Shown here: positions 63,792 through 64,000 of the stretch, piece after piece
How positions within the stretch are numbered: position 1 is the stretch's first letter
How the letters are laid out: each line of letters starts with the position of its first letter
Assembly: GCF_011392075.1 (NCBI RefSeq)
Contig: NZ_JAAJBV010000006.1
Location: 62,001 to 126,000 of the forward strand
Direction: 5' to 3'
Origin: Flavobacterium celericrescens
Lineage (GTDB): Bacteria; Bacteroidota; Bacteroidia; Flavobacteriales; Flavobacteriaceae
Length of the DNA: 64,000 nt
The notes under the pieces: model-generated
What the model was told of the DNA's origin: nothing
What the model saw: only the letters and a program-made list of their open reading frames with translations
Database searches by the model: none
Made by a program: the position numbers and the translations under genes

Positions 63792-64000
63792 TTAATAATC
63801 CAGTTTTATCATTGGAATATAGCGTGAAATTTTTGCCTTTCTTCGGTTGATATATGATGATGAATTTGATGCTTTATATTTTCTTGGATTAGGCAAAATG
63901 GCTGCAATTCCAGCGGCTTCATATCGTGTTAAATTTGCGGCATCTTTACGAAACCAATGTTTGGCTGCGGCTTCTGCTCCATAAACTCCATCACCCATTT
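63792..64000 (-). CDS. mtgA: Monofunctional biosynthetic peptidoglycan transglycosylase (C-terminal part, runs off right edge)
   Basis: The frame is open across the right edge; the visible 68 residues begin MGDGVYGAEAAAKHWFRKDAANLTRYEAAGIAAILPNPRKY and end with a basic tail. GxxGAEAAAxxxFxKxAxxLT and AAxLPNP are conserved motifs III-V of GT51 glycosyltransferases; the shortness of the tail after PNPRKY and the stop fit MtgA rather than a bifunctional PBP1. It polymerises lipid II into glycan strands. The Met at 63998 is internal, and the catalytic glutamate region lies outside the window. Confidence 0.8.
   Translation of the reverse strand, partial: MGDGVYGAEAAAKHWFRKDAANLTRYEAAGIAAILPNPRKYKASNSSSYINRRKAKISRYIPMIKLDY

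Noticed and set aside
1..64000. tRNA, rRNA or CRISPR arrays
   Set aside because: No cloverleaf-like sequence with a GGTTCGA-type arm, no rRNA-like region and no regularly spaced direct repeats were seen; a tRNA scan could still find one that I missed.

Overview
The window is low-GC DNA from a member of the Bacteroidota, almost certainly family Flavobacteriaceae and probably Flavobacterium or a close relative. The evidence is a SusC/SusD pair, type IX secretion (T9SS) type A and type B sorting domains, a PorP/SprF-like protein with an OmpA-type partner, and several promoters of the Bacteroidota form TTTG-N18..20-TAnnTTTG. I saw no rRNA, tRNA or CRISPR array.

Region 1 (about 1-9010) looks like an accessory island. 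A leftward operon runs from a small Xre regulator through an AAA ATPase and a DUF4276 (TOPRIM-like) protein to type I restriction subunits HsdR and HsdM; HsdM leaves the window on the left. Next come an unrecognised membrane protein with a divergent Xre regulator, a small serine recombinase, a DUF488 protein, a terminase-small-subunit-like HTH protein and a putative DNA-binding protein. A 5'-truncated reading frame at 8854-8989 abuts the terminator of the following locus and probably marks the island edge.

Region 2 (about 8990-25410) is a complete starch/maltodextrin utilisation locus. A secreted T9SS amylase (22464-25361) cuts starch, SusC/SusD/SusE-like proteins bind and import oligosaccharides, a SusA-like periplasmic GH13 enzyme shortens them, an MFS carrier imports maltose, and a cytoplasmic GH65 phosphorylase with beta-phosphoglucomutase turns it into glucose plus glucose 6-phosphate. 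A LacI regulator sits between the two divergent arms. A perfect 14-bp palindrome and two 19/20-identical copies of a 20-bp element lie in the flanking promoter regions.

Region 3 (about 25410-44860) is mostly housekeeping: a roughly 600-bp gene-poor stretch, a secreted BNR/PA-domain T9SS protein, dgt, nrdA and nrdB with small unknown genes between and behind them (dNTP supply), a DUF3109 protein, a MarC / small membrane protein / short FAD oxidoreductase operon, an S41 protease with dCMP deaminase and a HupE-like protein, a TerB-like protein, fbp, and a GNAT-lysC-membrane protein operon whose last codons lie in a palindromic repeat.

Region 4 (about 44900-64000) is surface biology: a large predicted outer-membrane protein, an IgGFc-binding-like type B T9SS protein translationally coupled to a crotonase-family enzyme and a tiny membrane protein, queD, and then a leftward operon with a 1935-residue multidomain type B adhesin, a PorP/SprF-like protein and an OmpA-family (PorE-like) protein. 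AIM24-family and SDR genes and the 3' end of mtgA close the window.

All calls were made by reading the sequence. Family names rest on motif recognition, not on database searches.
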